Assembly: GCF_023715565.1 (NCBI RefSeq)
Contig: NZ_JAMBOJ010000051.1
Span: 1 to 34,889 of the forward strand
Origin: Cytobacillus firmus
GTDB taxonomy: Bacteria > Bacillota > Bacilli > Bacillales > Cytobacillaceae
Length of the DNA: 34,889 nt
Reading direction: 5' to 3'
The position numbers and the translations under genes are program-made. The notes beneath the pieces were generated by a model that saw only the letters and a list, made by a program, of their open reading frames with translations, ran no database searches and had not been told where the DNA came from. Positions 25,548-33,560 of this stretch are shown here, in pieces. How positions within the stretch are numbered: position 1 is the first letter of the stretch; each line of letters opens with the position of its first letter.

Positions 25548-26992
25548 AATATCGGCGATAGCAGCCTCGATATGGATTCTTTCAATTTTATTTTCATGGC
25601 CCTATTTCTGTAATCTTCTGTAGTCAGGTTTGTTGAAAGCTGAACATCTTCTTTAAAGCTCTCAGTCAGTTCCTTTGAAACTTCCTCGTCGTAAATAAAA
25701 GCATTTACCTCAAAATTGAGCCTGAAGCTTCTCACGTCTATATTCGCAGTTCCTACCGATGAAACTTCTTCATCCACAATCAGGGTTTTTGCATGGATGA
25801 AGCCATTTTCGTATATATAGATATTTGCATTTACTTTTAGCATTTCTCCAATATAAGAGTAAGTAGCCCAATAAACAAACATGTGATCAGGTTTATTCGG
25901 AATCATAATATTTACTTCCACACCTGACAAGGCAGCTATTTTCAAGGCGTCAAGAAGACTTGCATCAGGAATGAAATATGGGGTTTGGATATATATGGAC
26001 TTACGAGCAGATGAAATCATTTTAATATAACCATTTTTAATTTGTTCCCATTCAGAATCCGGACCGCTGGTAACAATCTGCATCCCTACGGTATCCTGAG
26101 AGTCGCACAGCGGAAAAAACTCAGGAGCATAGAATATGTCATGGCGGTGGGAAGCCTGGTTCCAGTCCAGGATAAAGCGGGTCTGAAGAGAATGTACAGC
26201 ACTTCCTCTAATTCTTAGATGGGTATCACGCCAATATCCAAACTTCGGGTTCAGGCCGAGATATTCATCCCCGACATTAAAGCCGCCAACATACCCAATC
26301 CTTCCGTCAATGATGGCAATTTTCCGGTGGTTCCGGTAATTGATTCTTAAATTGATAAAATGCAGCCGCGAAGGGAAAAAGGCCTCAATTTCTCCTCCTG
26401 CAGCAATCAGCTCTTTAAATGCCCTTTTATGCAGGCTCCTTGAGCCAAGTTCATCATAGAGAAGTCTTACTTTTACGCCTTCCCTGGCTTTTTCCGTTAA
26501 GAGAGTGATTAAGCTTTTCCCAAGATTGTCTCTTTTGAAAATATAATATTGCAGGTGGATATGATCGGTTGCACTTTTTATATCCTCTACAAGCGAATTG
26601 AACTTATCTTTCCCGTTTGTAAAAATTCGGACCTCATTATCCTGGGTCAATACTGAATCATTATTTACAAGATGCATGTAAATAAGGTCTTTGGATTTTT
26701 CAATGATCTCATTGCGAAAATGGAAATCCTTTTCCTTAATCCCTCGGATTTGGTTGTTCAGCAGTTCATCAATTCCAATTTTTTTGCGGTCTTCCCATTG
26801 GAACATCTTTCTTCTGGTTAAATTTTGTCCAAAAAAGAGGTACATGAAAAAACCAAGTAGAGGAAGAAAGAATAAAACCATGAGCCATGCCCATGTGGCG
26901 CCTGCATCCCTTCGCTCCAAAAAGATAACAAATACAGCCAGGATAATATTTAATAATAAAAATACTGTAAGCATCATGGAGTATATATCCAT
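25544..26992 (-). CDS. cls: Cardiolipin synthase
   Basis: This phospholipase D-type enzyme makes cardiolipin from two phosphatidylglycerols. The 482 residues start with two membrane helices (about 5-25 and 34-54) and a basic loop. They contain two HKD active sites, HRKIAIIDGRIGYVGG near 220 and HAKTLIVDEEVSSVGTANID near 398. Length and layout are those of ClsA-type enzymes. The start at 26992 has GAGAGG about 9 nt upstream. B. subtilis has several paralogues and I cannot say which one this matches. It forms a minus-strand unit with its own bidirectional terminator. Confidence 0.95.
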   Translation of the reverse strand: MDIYSMMLTVFLLLNIILAVFVIFLERRDAGATWAWLMVLFFLPLLGFFMYLFFGQNLTRRKMFQWEDRKKIGIDELLNNQIRGIKEKDFHFRNEIIEKSKDLIYMHLVNNDSVLTQDNEVRIFTNGKDKFNSLVEDIKSATDHIHLQYYIFKRDNLGKSLITLLTEKAREGVKVRLLYDELGSRSLHKRAFKELIAAGGEIEAFFPSRLHFINLRINYRNHRKIAIIDGRIGYVGGFNVGDEYLGLNPKFGYWRDTHLRIRGSAVHSLQTRFILDWNQASHRHDIFYAPEFFPLCDSQDTVGMQIVTSGPDSEWEQIKNGYIKMISSARKSIYIQTPYFIPDASLLDALKIAALSGVEVNIMIPNKPDHMFVYWATYSYIGEMLKVNANIYIYENGFIHAKTLIVDEEVSSVGTANIDVRSFRLNFEVNAFIYDEEVSKELTESFKEDVQLSTNLTTEDYRNRAMKIKLKESISRLLSPIL

Positions 26993-27032
26993 CTTAATGT
27001 CCTCTCCACATGTATTTTTCCGCCCTTTTAAA

Positions 27033-27060
27033 AAGAAAACCTCCGGCTGTACGGAGGCTG
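27033..27060 (-). terminator. Terminator of the YtzI-like gene
   Basis: On the minus strand CCTCCGTACAGCCGGAGG leads into TTTTCTTTTT, about 26 nt past the stop at 27086. It separates this gene from cls. Confidence 0.88.
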
Positions 27061-27085
27061 TTTATATAATAGCGTATGTTTACGA

Positions 27086-27262
27086 TCAGTTTTGGTTATT
27101 TTCCTGCTCCTCTTTAGCCTCTTTTTGTTGCTTCTCGCTGTCAGGAAGCGGATCAATCGGGTCTACCGTATGCTTGAATTGGTAAGCCTTTGAAGTAGTA
27201 ATAACGCTCAGCAGCAGAACCACAATCACGATAATGATCGATATGACTAATACCGTATACAT
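27086..27262 (-). CDS. ytzI: YtzI-like small membrane protein (58 aa)
   Basis: The product has one N-terminal membrane helix (MYTVLVISIIIVIVVLLLS), the segment TTSKAYQFKHTVDPIDPLPD, and a charged C-terminal tail rich in Glu, Lys and Gln. TSKAY-(x)-KHT-(x)-DPI resembles what I remember of the Bacillus YtzI family, whose function is unknown. I start at ATG 27262, with AAAGGGGGAG just upstream; a longer frame to 27280 would include that site. It is divergent from dps. Confidence 0.7.
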   Translation of the reverse strand: MYTVLVISIIIVIVVLLLSVITTSKAYQFKHTVDPIDPLPDSEKQQKEAKEEQENNQN

Positions 27263-27339
27263 ATTTCTCCCCCTTTTCACTCAATATTCTACCATGAAAG
27301 CAGCTCAATAATAAAAAATTTCGCCATGGCCTTGCATAG

Positions 27340-27364
27340 GTTTTAATTCGCTCAATGTGGGTAT
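27340..27364 (+). promoter_or_regulatory. Sigma-B promoter of dps
   Basis: GTTTTA (27340-27345), a 13-nt spacer and GGGTAT (27359-27364) match the general-stress sigma-B consensus (GTTTAA-N13-15-GGGTAT) in 11 of 12 bases. It lies 25 nt before the dps start. B. subtilis dps is likewise sigma-B dependent. Confidence 0.88.
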
Positions 27365-27388
27365 TCTATTGTTGGGAGGATGATTATT

Positions 27389-27826
27389 ATGAGTAAAGAA
27401 TTAGTAAAAGCTGTTAACCAGCAAGTAGCAAACTGGACAGTTTTATATGTAAAGCTTCACAATTACCATTGGTACATCAAAGGAAAAAACTTTTTTACCC
27501 TACATGCAAAATTTGAAGAGCTTTATAATGAAGCCAATGTACATGTTGATGAACTGGCCGAGAGAATCCTTGCTCTTGAGGCTAAACCGGTTGCAACAAT
27601 GAAAGAAGTTCTGGATACCAGTTCCCTTAAAGAAGCGACAGGAAAAGAAAATGAAGAACAAATGGTTCAAACTGTCGTTGACGACTTTGAAAAAATGGTG
27701 GACGAGCTTCAGGAAGCAATCGAGCTTGCAGAAGAAGCCAAAGATGAAGGAACAGGCGACATGCTGGTTGCTGTAAAGCAAAGCTTGAAAAAACATATCT
27801 GGATGCTTAAAGCATACCTAGGATAA
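27389..27826 (+). CDS. dps: DNA-protecting ferritin-like protein Dps
   Basis: This dodecameric mini-ferritin oxidises and stores iron and protects DNA in stress. The 145 residues, the same length as B. subtilis Dps, carry the inter-subunit ferroxidase ligands His27, His39, Asp54 and Glu58 with the usual spacing ([28 protein letters not shown]). I start at ATG 27389, 8 nt after GGGAGGA. An ATG at 27380 overlaps that site. Transcription is most likely from the sigma-B promoter just upstream. It is a single gene with its own terminator. Confidence 0.96.
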   Translation: MSKELVKAVNQQVANWTVLYVKLHNYHWYIKGKNFFTLHAKFEELYNEANVHVDELAERILALEAKPVATMKEVLDTSSLKEATGKENEEQMVQTVVDDFEKMVDELQEAIELAEEAKDEGTGDMLVAVKQSLKKHIWMLKAYLG

Positions 27827-27831
27827 TAAAC

Positions 27832-27860
27832 AAAGACTGGCTGCAAAGCTGGTCTTTTTA
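27832..27860 (+). terminator. Terminator of dps
   Basis: AAAGAC-TGGCT and AGCTG-GTCTTT pair around GCAA and are followed by TTTATTTTG. Confidence 0.88.
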
Positions 27861-27872
27861 TTTTGTAATAAA

Positions 27873-27897
27873 ATAAAAAAGCGGCTTCACGCCGCCT
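27873..27897 (-). terminator. Terminator of the DUF6154-like gene
   Basis: On the minus strand GCGGC-GTGAA-GCCGC leads into TTTTTTATTT, about 45 nt past the stop at 27940. Confidence 0.85.
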
Positions 27898-27939
27898 TCG
27901 GGTATATGGATTGTTATTCTCAATTCGGATATGTATAGG

Positions 27940-28197
27940 TTAGTGTATGTTCCTGTGGTGAATGATCGGGCTTCTGCGCTGTCCGTAATTTTCACTGGCA
28001 AATTTCCCTTTTAGGCTCTCGATCAGATAAAGCCCCATTAAATCATATAATTCCTGATTATCAAGGTCTTTGATAATGTTCAGCAGGTCTTCTCTGTCCA
28101 TTTCTTCTAAGAAGGCAAAAGCGAGCATATCGATATCTTCTTCATCACCAGTCAGCTTATTCCTGTAAAGTTCATATAGCTCATCAATCAGTTTCAT
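27940..28197 (-). CDS. Small acidic protein, DUF6154-like (85 aa)
   Basis: The 85 residues begin MKLIDELYELYRNKLTGDEE and continue with two acidic, Leu-rich helical stretches (AFLEEMDREDLLNIIKDL, ELYDLMGLYLIESL). The tail is basic and His-rich (RRSPIIHHRNIH). I recognise it as the small Bacillus family usually named DUF6154; this is from memory. There is no known function, membrane segment or cysteine. An ideal AAGGAGGTG site stands 5 nt before ATG 28197. It is a single-gene unit with its own terminator, facing dps. Confidence 0.82.
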   Translation of the reverse strand: MKLIDELYELYRNKLTGDEEDIDMLAFAFLEEMDREDLLNIIKDLDNQELYDLMGLYLIESLKGKFASENYGQRRSPIIHHRNIH

Positions 28198-28496
28198 GAT
28201 AACACCTCCTTAAAAAATTCTCCGGTTTTCTATAGTATACTTAATTAATACCCCTGATGCAGAAAAATATTCACCCTATGCTATTTGGAAAAGCGGACTT
28301 CCAATTTGTTTAACTTAGTATATGTCAGCTTATGAAGTATGATCGTAATTTTGTATAATTTTATCATAAATGTGGGATACGATAACTATAGAAATGAAAA
28401 ATATTGTGCTATTTAAAAAAGGCTCTTTTCGTATAAATAGTTGTTTTTCGCTTATCAATGTTGTCCGTTGATTGCAGTGAGAGGATGCTCAGTGAA

Positions 28497-28568
28497 CTAC
28501 GGGGCGGGCGGTGAGCCTCCTCGACGCTACGCGTCTGTGGGGTCTCACCTGTCCCGCTACTCCCGTAG
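28497..28568. repeat. Long imperfect hairpin within the MITE-like element
   Basis: CTACGGG at 28497 pairs with CCCGTAG at 28562-28568. Inside this GCGGG/CCCGC, GGTGAG/CTCACC and GACGC/GCGTC also pair, with small bulges. The structure spans 72 nt and is GC-rich compared with its surroundings. Confidence 0.8.
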
Positions 28569-28606
28569 GACGTTGAATAGGCTGCCTTGAGTAAACACCG
28601 CACGAA

Positions 28607-28626
28607 GAAAATGCGAATGCATTTTC
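28607..28626. repeat. Short perfect hairpin in the MITE-like element
   Basis: GAAAATGC and GCATTTTC form a perfect 8-bp stem with a GAAT loop. In related repeats that I remember, this stretch is absent, so it may be a nested insertion. Confidence 0.6.
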
Positions 28627-28764
28627 GAGGATCTCGCACCTTCCACTACAATCACCTCCGTAAATATAATATTAATAGCAACAAACTTTGCGAAAACAGC
28701 CTAAAAAAAACTTACCGGTGTTGAATCTGCGCCACAGCAATGAACAATAAAGGGGCTGACAGGA

Positions 28765-29094
28765 TTGGAAGAAAACAAAAAGACATATTATATAACGCTT
28801 GGTTCGGGTGAGATTTCTCAAAGTGCCACTGACTCCACCTGGAATTATAAAATTGAGGCAAATGATGATGAAATTATTGCACTAAGGGAATATTTTGACC
28901 AGAACTATTCAACAGAATGGCAAAATTTTTTCAGAGCCCATGTTCCTTATGTTCAATACCACTATGACCGTGAAAATGATGCATATGACGAAACAATGAA
29001 AAGAATTTATGGCATGATATATGATCTTGGAGATGATGAAGCAAGAAAGCATATTGAAAGCATGGGAATCCTGACAGAGGATGAACATAAATAG
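28765..29094 (+). CDS. Conserved hypothetical protein (109 aa)
   Basis: The protein begins MEENKKTYYITLGSGEISQ and is acidic, with many aromatic residues (YFDQNYSTEWQNFFRAHVPY, QYHYDRENDAYDE). It probably forms a compact alpha/beta domain. I have seen close relatives in other bacilli, some labelled hydrolase without clear support, and see no catalytic signature here. The TTG start at 28765 is chosen because AAAGGGG lies about 9 nt upstream. It follows the MITE-like element and its stop is right before the repeat at 29093, so its neighbours tell nothing about its job. Confidence 0.82.
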   Translation: MEENKKTYYITLGSGEISQSATDSTWNYKIEANDDEIIALREYFDQNYSTEWQNFFRAHVPYVQYHYDRENDAYDETMKRIYGMIYDLGDDEARKHIESMGILTEDEHK

Positions 29095-29217
29095 AAAAGC
29101 GGAAGCGACTTGCCCACCCCCGACAAGCACAAGACGAGCCTCACGGAAAGGCGTTCTTTGCCTTTTTGGGAGGATTGGCTTGTGACCTCGAGGGGGTAGG
29201 CGCTGTAGCTAGACAGC
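29093..29217. repeat. Dispersed intergenic repeat related to the 23S-5S spacer
   Basis: It starts with GAAAAGCGGAAGCGACT (29094-29110) and ends with AGCTAGACA, both shared with the rRNA spacer at 160-220. Between them this copy has an extra portion with pairable stretches: ACCCCC with GGGGGT, and AAAGGC with GCCTTT. I recognise the same family from intergenic regions of many Bacillus genomes. It begins 1-2 nt before the stop of the preceding gene ends. Confidence 0.65.
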
Positions 29218-29246
29218 TCTCAAAGTACTAAGTTAAAAATTATATA

Positions 29247-29298
29247 GTAGAAAAGCTGAGGCAAGCGCAAGCTGAGGCAAGCGCCTCAGCTTTTCTAC
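29247..29298. repeat. Perfect 16-bp hairpin at the lipoprotein gene end
   Basis: GTAGAAAAGCTGAGGC (29247-29262) pairs exactly with GCCTCAGCTTTTCTAC (29283-29298). The 3' arm includes the stop codon of the lipoprotein gene. The loop side holds a second copy of GCTGAGGCAAGCGC (29255-29268 and 29271-29284). It may act as a terminator for the minus-strand gene (weak T-run), and it begins like the repeat just upstream (TAGAAAAGC). Confidence 0.8.
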
Positions 29299-30164
29299 AT
29301 TTCCATTTCCACAGCTGTATCAAGAACTTCCTGTGGAACGGCAATAGCCTCAACTTTATTATAGTTTGAGTATTGGCCGTTCATGTTCTGCTTCATGTAG
29401 ATTTTTTGGCCTTCAGCCGTGATTTCCATTTCCATAATCATATTTAGCACGCTTGGGTAAAACGTTTTTTTATCAATCACGATTTCGTAGTCAACACCAT
29501 TAATGTTCATGTTATCAAGCATTTCTCCATTGGCGGCTAGTTCAGGCGGCAACGTTTCTGCGGCAGTTTCCTTCACGAAATCATTGAATTTTTCTCCATC
29601 GGCTTTCAATTTCAGGATATAGCTTTTTGCGTCCTGTTCAAAGGTGAAATCGTCCACAAAATCCTGCAGTTTCTTCAATTCCTCACCTGGGTTGGTCTGC
29701 TGGTTTGACATTTGAAGCAAATTATCAGACATTTCTTTAGGGAACTTCATCCACTGCTGTCCGGCAGCATCATAAAGAAACATTCCTTCTTCCGTAAAAT
29801 AGCTTTCAATATCATAAGATTCTTCTGCTTCGGCCATGGACATAGTCATTTTTTGATAAAAGGCCATTGGTTCTGTTGTGACATTCATGTCAATGACAGA
29901 ATCGATATTCATATTTTCCCCTTCAGCACCGGCGCTCATTTCTTGGCTCATATCCATTTTTACTGAGAAGCTCTTTAGCTCTTCCGAAGCCTCAGTAGAT
30001 TTCTTTAAAACTTCTTCCAATGTCATTTCAGAAGCTTCTTCTGTTTTTGCTTCTTCCTTTTCTTTTCCGGCAGCTGATTCATTAACAGGTTTGGCTGTTT
30101 CATTGCATGCTGTCAGCATTAGAACCATGAAGAAGCCGGTAAGGATTGCGAGAGATTTTTTCAA
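29295..30164 (-). CDS. DUF6612-type lipoprotein (289 aa)
   Basis: The precursor has a lipoprotein signal (MKKSLAILTGFFMVLMLTAC) with the lipidated Cys20. An acidic, Ala/Glu/Lys-rich linker (about 21-50) leads to a domain with alternating strands and many Met, Asp and Glu residues. It resembles LppX/LolA-like folds and the family named DUF6612 in bacilli. The role is unknown; carrying a lipid or sensing at the membrane surface is only a guess. I start at TTG 30164, with AGAGGAGTG 6 nt upstream. An in-frame GTG at 30194 would precede this site and spoil the signal peptide. The stop codon lies in the 16-bp hairpin. Confidence 0.83.
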   Translation of the reverse strand: MKKSLAILTGFFMVLMLTACNETAKPVNESAAGKEKEEAKTEEASEMTLEEVLKKSTEASEELKSFSVKMDMSQEMSAGAEGENMNIDSVIDMNVTTEPMAFYQKMTMSMAEAEESYDIESYFTEEGMFLYDAAGQQWMKFPKEMSDNLLQMSNQQTNPGEELKKLQDFVDDFTFEQDAKSYILKLKADGEKFNDFVKETAAETLPPELAANGEMLDNMNINGVDYEIVIDKKTFYPSVLNMIMEMEITAEGQKIYMKQNMNGQYSNYNKVEAIAVPQEVLDTAVEMEM

Positions 30165-30327
30165 GATATACACTCCTCTATTTATGTTAGTCACATAATT
30201 TTACGGGCAAAAAAGGAAAAAGTTTCAAAATAATGTAATTTGATACTTTAGCCCCAGAAGTTTTTTTTAAATGTAATTAACCTTTATAATGGAATTATCA
30301 AATTAATTTATCGAGTGAGGGAATAGC

Positions 30328-30795
30328 ATGGAAACCTTTTTAGACGAAAACGGAGGGAAAGTGCGCTTTTCTTTTAATAAAAGAGCTTTTGAAACCGAGC
30401 CTGAACATGTTCTGGTCATTTGCCGCTATGGTGACCAATGGCTGCTGACGAACCATAAAAAGAGGGGATGGGAATTCCCCGGAGGTAAAAGAGAACAGGG
30501 TGAGTCTCTTGAGGAGGCAGCCAGAAGAGAAGTATATGAAGAAACAGGAGCAGACTTAAATAGTCTGCATTTTATTGGTGAATATGAAGTTAAACTGGGT
30601 AAAGAGCATTTTGTCAAAGCTATTTTTTTCGCAGAGGTGAAAAGTCTCAACAATACAAATCATTATTTTGAAACAAACGGTCCCATATTGACAGGGGGAA
30701 ACCTGCTTGAAGATAGGTGGAACAGCCAGTACAGTTTCATCATGAAGGATAAAGTAGTTGAAAAGAGCCTCGAGAAAATTTTGAAGGAAAAATAA
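30328..30795 (+). CDS. ytkD: Nudix nucleoside triphosphatase YtkD
   Basis: The 155 residues contain a complete Nudix box from Gly52 (GGKREQGESLEEAARR, then EVYEETGAD), which binds the divalent metal and diphosphate. B. subtilis YtkD hydrolyses nucleoside triphosphates, including 8-oxo-dGTP and other nucleotides, and helps limit oxidative mutations. The overall sequence and its neighbourhood near dps and the men genes match that protein. ATG 30328 is preceded by GTGAGGG about 6 nt upstream. A strong terminator follows at once. Confidence 0.9.
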   Translation: METFLDENGGKVRFSFNKRAFETEPEHVLVICRYGDQWLLTNHKKRGWEFPGGKREQGESLEEAARREVYEETGADLNSLHFIGEYEVKLGKEHFVKAIFFAEVKSLNNTNHYFETNGPILTGGNLLEDRWNSQYSFIMKDKVVEKSLEKILKEK

Positions 30796-30823
30796 AAACG
30801 GCATGCCATTTGCCGTTTTTTTA
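30796..30823. terminator. Bidirectional terminator between ytkD and ytlD
   Basis: AAACGGCA/TGCCGTTT with a 7-nt loop and T-runs in both directions. It overlaps the stop codon of ytlD. Confidence 0.92.
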
Positions 30824-31630
30824 TGAACCATTCTTAATTAGTTTTCTCTCCAGGAGTTCTACCAGCTGATACATCACTGTTGCAAAAATAGCAATTACAA
30901 GCAATGAAAGCATAACAAGCGTGAAGTTGAATACTTGAAAGCCGTAAATAATCATGTATCCAAGACCCTTCGAGGATACAAGGAATTCGCCGACGATCAC
31001 CCCAACCCAAGATAACCCCACATTCACCTTTAAAGTTGAGATGATGGTCGGGAATGAAGCAGGTAAAATGGCTTCCCTGAAAATTTGAAATCGGTTTGCC
31101 CCAAAAGTCTGAAGCACTTTAATATAATTGGGGTCTACTTCTTTGAAAGCCGTATACACGACAATGGTTGTGATGATAATCGAAATAATCGCTCCCATGG
31201 CAACGATTGAAGTAAAGCTCGGGCCTAAAGCTACGATTAGGATAGGGCCAAGAGCAACCTTAGGCATTGAATTCAGGACAACCAAATAGGGATCCGCTAT
31301 TTTTGAAAGCATTGGTGACCACCAGAGTATGGCTGCCAGGAATGTACCTAAAAAAGTGCCCAAAATGAATCCAAATACGGTCTCGGACAATGTGTAGCCT
31401 AAATCCACCATCAAGGTACCATCCTGTATTTTGGTTAAAAATAATCCCCATACTTTAGAAGGCGCACTGAAAATCAGCGGGTCAATCCATTGCTTTTGGC
31501 TTGCCAGCTCCCATCCTGAAAAAAACACGATAAAGATGACAGTCTGATAGAAACGGACCCATTTCTTTTCACGGTTCAGGGACTGAAGGTATTTCTGGTG
31601 AAGGTATTTAACGTTCTCCTGCGGGCTCAA
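30821..31630 (-). CDS. ytlD: ABC transporter permease YtlD (nitrate/sulfonate/thiamine-precursor type)
   Basis: This inner-membrane permease of the binding-protein-dependent SsuC/TauC/ThiX family has about six membrane helices and the coupling motif [20 protein letters not shown] (EAA loop). I choose the TTG at 31630, because AAGGAG stands 10 nt upstream; this gives 269 residues and a 23-nt overlap with ytlC. An ATG at 31708 is also open but would overlap ytlC by 101 nt with a poor ribosome binding site and add residues without a membrane segment. It is the last gene of ytlA-ytlC-ytlD. The substrate is unknown. Confidence 0.88.
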   Translation of the reverse strand: MSPQENVKYLHQKYLQSLNREKKWVRFYQTVIFIVFFSGWELASQKQWIDPLIFSAPSKVWGLFLTKIQDGTLMVDLGYTLSETVFGFILGTFLGTFLAAILWWSPMLSKIADPYLVVLNSMPKVALGPILIVALGPSFTSIVAMGAIISIIITTIVVYTAFKEVDPNYIKVLQTFGANRFQIFREAILPASFPTIISTLKVNVGLSWVGVIVGEFLVSSKGLGYMIIYGFQVFNFTLVMLSLLVIAIFATVMYQLVELLERKLIKNGS

Positions 31631-32387
31631 GAGACTCCAGCTCCTTCCATATAGTTTGAAAAATCGCTGGATATGCTTCATGATTTCTTGCGTTAAAAGG
31701 GGTTTCATCTCTTAATTCTTTTGGTATTTCAAATGTCTTATGAAGCTGTCCGGGCCTTGCGGAGAATAGAAAAACACGGTCACTCATGCTGATTGCCTCG
31801 CCAATGTCATGGGTAACCAGTATGGCTGTTTTTCCGAAGGATTTAAGCGTGTCAGATACCAGATCCTCAAGCTTCAGTTTGGTTTGATAATCCAATGCGG
31901 AAAATGGTTCATCAAGCATAAGCAGCTTTGGGCCGGTTGCAAGGGTTCTTACAAGGGCAACCCGCTGGCGCATTCCCCCTGAAAGCTGCTTCGGAAACTG
32001 TGACTCTACACCTTTTAGTCCCATCTCCTGAAGGAGCTTCAATGCATAAGCTTTTTTGGCAGGAGTGACGCTATTTCCGATTTTTAGCCCCAGGAGTATA
32101 TTTTCTTCAATGTTCTTCCAGGGAAAAAGATAATCCTGCTGAAGCATATAGCCAATTTCATTTTCTGCTGTTTCAACCCGCTTTCCTTCAAGTGTGACAG
32201 TGCCCTCTGTGGGTTCAAGCAGGCCTGCTATGATGGAAAGCAATGTTGTCTTACCGCATCCGCTTGGACCTAGGAAGGAGACAAATTCTCCTTCCTCCAC
32301 GTCAAGCGAAACATCGGAGAGGGCCGTGACAGCAGAGGTTTTCGTAAAATAAGTGTGGTGGACAGCATCAACCTTCAAAAAATCCAT
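31608..32387 (-). CDS. ytlC: ABC transporter ATP-binding protein YtlC
   Basis: The 259-residue ATPase powers the importer. It has Walker [12 protein letters not shown] (about 39-49), the Q-loop in [11 protein letters not shown], signature [11 protein letters not shown] (about 133-143), Walker [13 protein letters not shown], and the H-loop VTHDIGEA. It is of the SsuB/TauB type. ATG 32387 follows GAGGAGG by 5-6 nt and lies 22 nt after the binding-protein gene. Its 3' end overlaps ytlD, so the two are probably translationally coupled. Confidence 0.94.
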   Translation of the reverse strand: MDFLKVDAVHHTYFTKTSAVTALSDVSLDVEEGEFVSFLGPSGCGKTTLLSIIAGLLEPTEGTVTLEGKRVETAENEIGYMLQQDYLFPWKNIEENILLGLKIGNSVTPAKKAYALKLLQEMGLKGVESQFPKQLSGGMRQRVALVRTLATGPKLLMLDEPFSALDYQTKLKLEDLVSDTLKSFGKTAILVTHDIGEAISMSDRVFLFSARPGQLHKTFEIPKELRDETPFNARNHEAYPAIFQTIWKELESLEPAGER

Positions 32388-32409
32388 GTCGGCCTCCTCT
32401 TTCGTTTAG

Positions 32410-33405
32410 TTACTTCATTACCTTTTCAGCAATCTTTGTATTAACGAGTGTACCATGCTCTATGCGCTTAGGGAGCTCTCCTGCTTCTTCCATAATGTTC
32501 TGCAGGTTAGCCCATTCTTCAGTATCCAGAATAGGATCTGTTGCAAAAGATCCTTGGCTCTTATAACGGTCTACTACCATTTCAATGATTTCAAGCTCAG
32601 TGTTGTCAAAATAACCTTGAATAGCTTCTGCCGTTTCTTTTGAACTATGCTGCTCAACCCATTGCTGTGCTTTATAAATAGCTCTTGTGAATTTCTCGAC
32701 TGTTTCCTGATTTTCATCAATATAACTTTGTTTCGTCATGAATGTGGTATAAGGTATATGTCCGGATTCGGTTCCAAAAGAAGCAACAATATATCCTTTG
32801 CCTTCTTTTTCAAATACACTTGCAGTAGGTTCAAAAAGCTGGACAAATTCACCGGTGCCGGATGCGAAAGCAGGAGCAATATTGGCATAATCAATATTTT
32901 GGATTAAATTCAAATCCTGATGTGGATCTATGCCATGCTTTTTCAATACAAACTCGCCGGCCATCTGCGGCATGCCGCCTTTACGCTGTCCGAGAAATGT
33001 TTTGCCTTCCAGCATATCCCATGAAAAGTTATCGATTTTATTTCGGGAAACCAGGAATGTTCCATCCGTTTGGGTGAGCTGTGCAAAGTTAATAACCGGA
33101 TCATTGGAGCCCTGTGCCGAAACGTAAATGGAAGTTTCAGAACCCACAAGCGCAATATCAGCGCTATCGGACAGCAGAGCGGTCATTGTTTTATCTCCGC
33201 CGGCTGTTGTTGTAAGCTGTACTTTAAGTCCTTCTTCTTCAAAGAAACCTTTCTCAAGGGCTACATACTGTGGAGCATAGAAGATGGAACGTGTCACTTC
33301 AGCAATGCGGACGGTTTGCAATTCATCCTTCCCGCAGGCTCCCAATGGAACGATCAATATCACTGCAAGCATAAGAAGCATGCTTGTTTTAATCCATTTT
33401 TTCAT
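32410..33405 (-). CDS. ytlA: ABC transporter substrate-binding lipoprotein YtlA (NMT1/THI5-like)
   Basis: This 331-residue solute-binding protein has a lipoprotein signal with lipobox LGAC (Cys24). The NMT1/THI5-like domain starts with SIFYAPQYVALEKGFFEEEG and includes ADIALVGSETSIY and GQRKGGMPQMAGEF. The family includes binders of thiamine pyrimidine precursors, alkanesulfonates, taurine and nitrate. The sequence does not tell which one applies. No TPP riboswitch is visible upstream (33406-33560). GGGAGG lies about 11 nt before ATG. First gene of the operon, divergent from ytmA. Confidence 0.9.
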   Translation of the reverse strand: MKKWIKTSMLLMLAVILIVPLGACGKDELQTVRIAEVTRSIFYAPQYVALEKGFFEEEGLKVQLTTTAGGDKTMTALLSDSADIALVGSETSIYVSAQGSNDPVINFAQLTQTDGTFLVSRNKIDNFSWDMLEGKTFLGQRKGGMPQMAGEFVLKKHGIDPHQDLNLIQNIDYANIAPAFASGTGEFVQLFEPTASVFEKEGKGYIVASFGTESGHIPYTTFMTKQSYIDENQETVEKFTRAIYKAQQWVEQHSSKETAEAIQGYFDNTELEIIEMVVDRYKSQGSFATDPILDTEEWANLQNIMEEAGELPKRIEHGTLVNTKIAEKVMK

Positions 33406-33560
33406 AAGCCATAAGACCTCCCTTATGCTAAAAAAATCAGTTTAAAAGCCTAGGATATCGTATGAAAATTGAAAAAATGTGTGAATGCCCATGGAAATAT
33501 TTTTAGAGGAAGGTCTAAAAGCTCAGACTAAAAGGAAGCCTCAAGAGGGAGGAAGATAAC

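Larger units (their letters stand above)
28420..28702. mobile_element. MITE-like intergenic repeat element (about 283 bp)
   Basis: The ends are inverted repeats: AGGCTCTTTTCG (28420-28431) and CGAAAACAGCCT (28691-28702) match in 11 of 12 bases, and a weaker match with a shared GTTG continues inward. Inside lie a long hairpin (28497-28568) and a short one (28607-28626). No transposase is encoded. The interior resembles GC-rich repeats that I recall from many Bacillaceae genomes (GGCGGTGAGCCTCC, GGGGTCTCACCTGTCCCGC). The rest of the 567-bp gap (28198-28419, 28703-28764) shows no gene. Confidence 0.65.

Noticed and set aside
28409..28639. A 76-codon minus-strand frame in the repeat element
   Set aside because: It is created by the GC-rich hairpin of the repeat, has no ribosome binding site, and the product is low in plausible structure.
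29247..29298. Start of a CRISPR-type array (two 14-mers)
   Set aside because: There are only two direct copies, separated by 2 nt, within one hairpin; no spacer pattern or cas genes are present.
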